From positions 1-5,617 of the forward strand of contig URKO01000100.1 of assembly GCA_900548415.1 (NCBI GenBank): a stretch of 5,617 nt of DNA, read 5' to 3'. The notes under the pieces are model-generated. The model was not told where the DNA came from. It did not search any database and saw nothing but the letters and a program-made list of their open reading frames with translations. Shown one piece after another: positions 4,607 through 5,617 of the stretch. The translations under genes were made by a program, and so were the position numbers. Each line of letters starts with the position of its first letter. Position 1 is the first letter of the stretch. Source of the DNA: an uncultured Porphyromonas sp. (GTDB taxonomy: Bacteria; Bacteroidota; Bacteroidia; Bacteroidales; Porphyromonadaceae).

Positions 4607-5617
4607 CCGTATCCAGCTCCAGAGGTCGCGCAGAGAGGGTTTCTTGCCCGTGAAGAGGATGCCGACACGGTAGATACGTGCGGCTAGCCAAGCGATGCCA
4701 AAGGCAGTGAGGTAGAGCAGCACGATGCTGAGGATGAGCTCCCACATGGCGACCCCATAGGGTAGTCGAACCATCATCACGAAGGGCGACGAGAAGGGGA
4801 CGATACTGCCCCAGAAGGCCATCGTGCCATCGGGATTGTCCATGCTACCCATAGCGATGTAGAAGCCGAGCATCATGACGAGGACGAACGGCATCATAAA
4901 CTGACTGGCATCTTCGTCGCTCGAGACGCTCGACCCGATCGCTGCAAAGAGCGAAGCGTAGAGGAGGTACCCCCCGATGAAGTAGACGAGGAGCATGATG
5001 ATGAGCTGTACGAAGTTGATGCTCTGTAGCACCTCTAGGCTAGACTGCATCTCGGTGACGGAGTCCATACTCATACCGCCAGCGAGTCCGCCCATCTGTG
5101 CGGGGTCTAGCTGTGAGAGTGCCGATAGGTCGTAGACGCCACCCACGGCGACTAGAGAGCCGACGACAAAGATAATCCCCGCAAAGATCAACCAGATAGC
5201 GACCTGTGTCAGTCCGACGAGGAAGACACCGACCATCTTTGAGATCATCATCTCTATGGGTCGCACGGTGCTGACGATGACCTCCATAATGCGGTTCTTC
5301 TTTTCCTCTAGCACACCGCTCATCACCTGTCCCGAATAGTTCGACATGAAGGCGAGGATGATACCCGAGAGGATCATACCGATGACACCGGCCAGTGTGC
5401 CACTAGACTTAGCCTCCTCGCCCTTGGCATCCCACTGATAGGTGGGTACGGAGATGGATGTCTCCACATCGTCGATGATCTCGGGGAGACCCTCTATATC
5501 GTATTGTGCGATACGTTGCTCTTTGAGTCGCTCGGTAAAAGCATCATTGATGTAGCGAACGATACCGTCGGGGAGCTTCTTGTAGGAGTAAAGGCTCCAG
5601 CCGTTGGGATTGTTCAT
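4601..5617 (-). CDS. ABC-2 type (NatB-like) transporter permease, partial (5' end outside window)
   Basis: These 338 residues are the C-terminal part of an ABC-2 family permease, the membrane half of an ABC exporter whose ATPase is probably encoded just outside the window. Visible segments: an extracytoplasmic portion (about 1-72) ending in SVPTYQWDAKGEE; transmembrane helix 74-94; the family signature GQVMSGVLEEKKNRIMEVIV (96-115), followed by LVGLTQVAIW (133-142); helices at about 128-153, 202-228, 239-257 and 292-314; a hydrophobic or re-entrant segment at 267-283; and a basic cytoplasmic tail ending SWIRI. Relatives are usually about 430 residues with an additional N-terminal helix, which is missing here. 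The ATG at 5617 lies exactly at the window edge and is probably an internal methionine. The substrate is unknown; the family includes sodium and drug exporters. The stop codon (TAG, complement of 4601-4603) lies inside a 14-bp tandem repeat, and a strong terminator follows about 80 nt downstream. Confidence 0.9.
   Translation of the reverse strand: MNNPNGWSLYSYKKLPDGIVRYINDAFTERLKEQRIAQYDIEGLPEIIDDVETSISVPTYQWDAKGEEAKSSGTLAGVIGMILSGIILAFMSNYSGQVMSGVLEEKKNRIMEVIVSTVRPIEMMISKMVGVFLVGLTQVAIWLIFAGIIFVVGSLVAVGGVYDLSALSQLDPAQMGGLAGGMSMDSVTEMQSSLEVLQSINFVQLIIMLLVYFIGGYLLYASLFAAIGSSVSSDEDASQFMMPFVLVMMLGFYIAMGSMDNPDGTMAFWGSIVPFSSPFVMMVRLPYGVAMWELILSIVLLYLTAFGIAWLAARIYRVGILFTGKKPSLRDLWSWIRI

Noticed and set aside
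5615..5617. ATG at the right edge as the true start of the permease
   Set aside because: Family members carry about 90 more N-terminal residues including a first membrane helix. An extracytoplasmic loop directly at the start, with no preceding helix, indicates truncation by the window edge.

Overview
The window looks like a chromosomal segment of a Bacteroidota bacterium, most likely a Porphyromonas-like member of the Bacteroidales. Three things suggest this: tandem lipoprotein genes of the fimbrillin (Mfa-like, type V pilus) family, an ABC-2 permease with the motif typical of Bacteroidota, and no Shine-Dalgarno sequences ahead of the starts (one gene has an AT-rich leader instead). The genus is an inference; the phylum is well supported.

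Layout. Positions 1-104 hold a candidate Bacteroidota-type promoter element (TAccTTTG) and a 13-bp direct repeat that ends at the start codon of the first gene. Positions 105-4076 hold three same-strand genes separated by 20 and 34 nt, probably one operon. Each encodes a lipoprotein with a signal peptide, a lipobox cysteine and a fimbrillin-like domain, but the tails differ. Gene 1 (524 aa) carries a complete DNA/RNA non-specific endonuclease (NUC1/Serratia nuclease fold). Gene 2 (301 aa) has the fimbrillin-like domain alone. Gene 3 (478 aa) adds an acidic Pro/Glu linker and a C-terminal beta-rich module that resembles a carbohydrate-binding or galactose-binding jelly roll. All three have an Arg at the equivalent place, 26-36 residues after the lipid cysteine, where trypsin-like proteases mature type V pilins.

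Positions 4077-4600 are non-coding and rich in repeats: a small hairpin, a perfect 31-bp inverted repeat with a 36-nt spacer, 18-bp direct repeats, a rho-independent terminator for the minus strand and a 14-bp tandem repeat. Positions 4601-5617 hold the C-terminal 338 residues of an ABC-2 (NatB-like) permease on the minus strand. It converges on the fimbrillin operon and is cut by the window edge.

Working model (inference): the operon makes surface-anchored or pilus-associated proteins that use a common fimbrillin-like domain to display different functions, namely a nuclease, a plain subunit and a probable ligand-binding module. Possible roles are degradation of extracellular DNA for nutrition, biofilm remodelling or escape from neutrophil DNA traps. 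The most unusual element is the lipoprotein that joins a fimbrillin-like domain to a nuclease.
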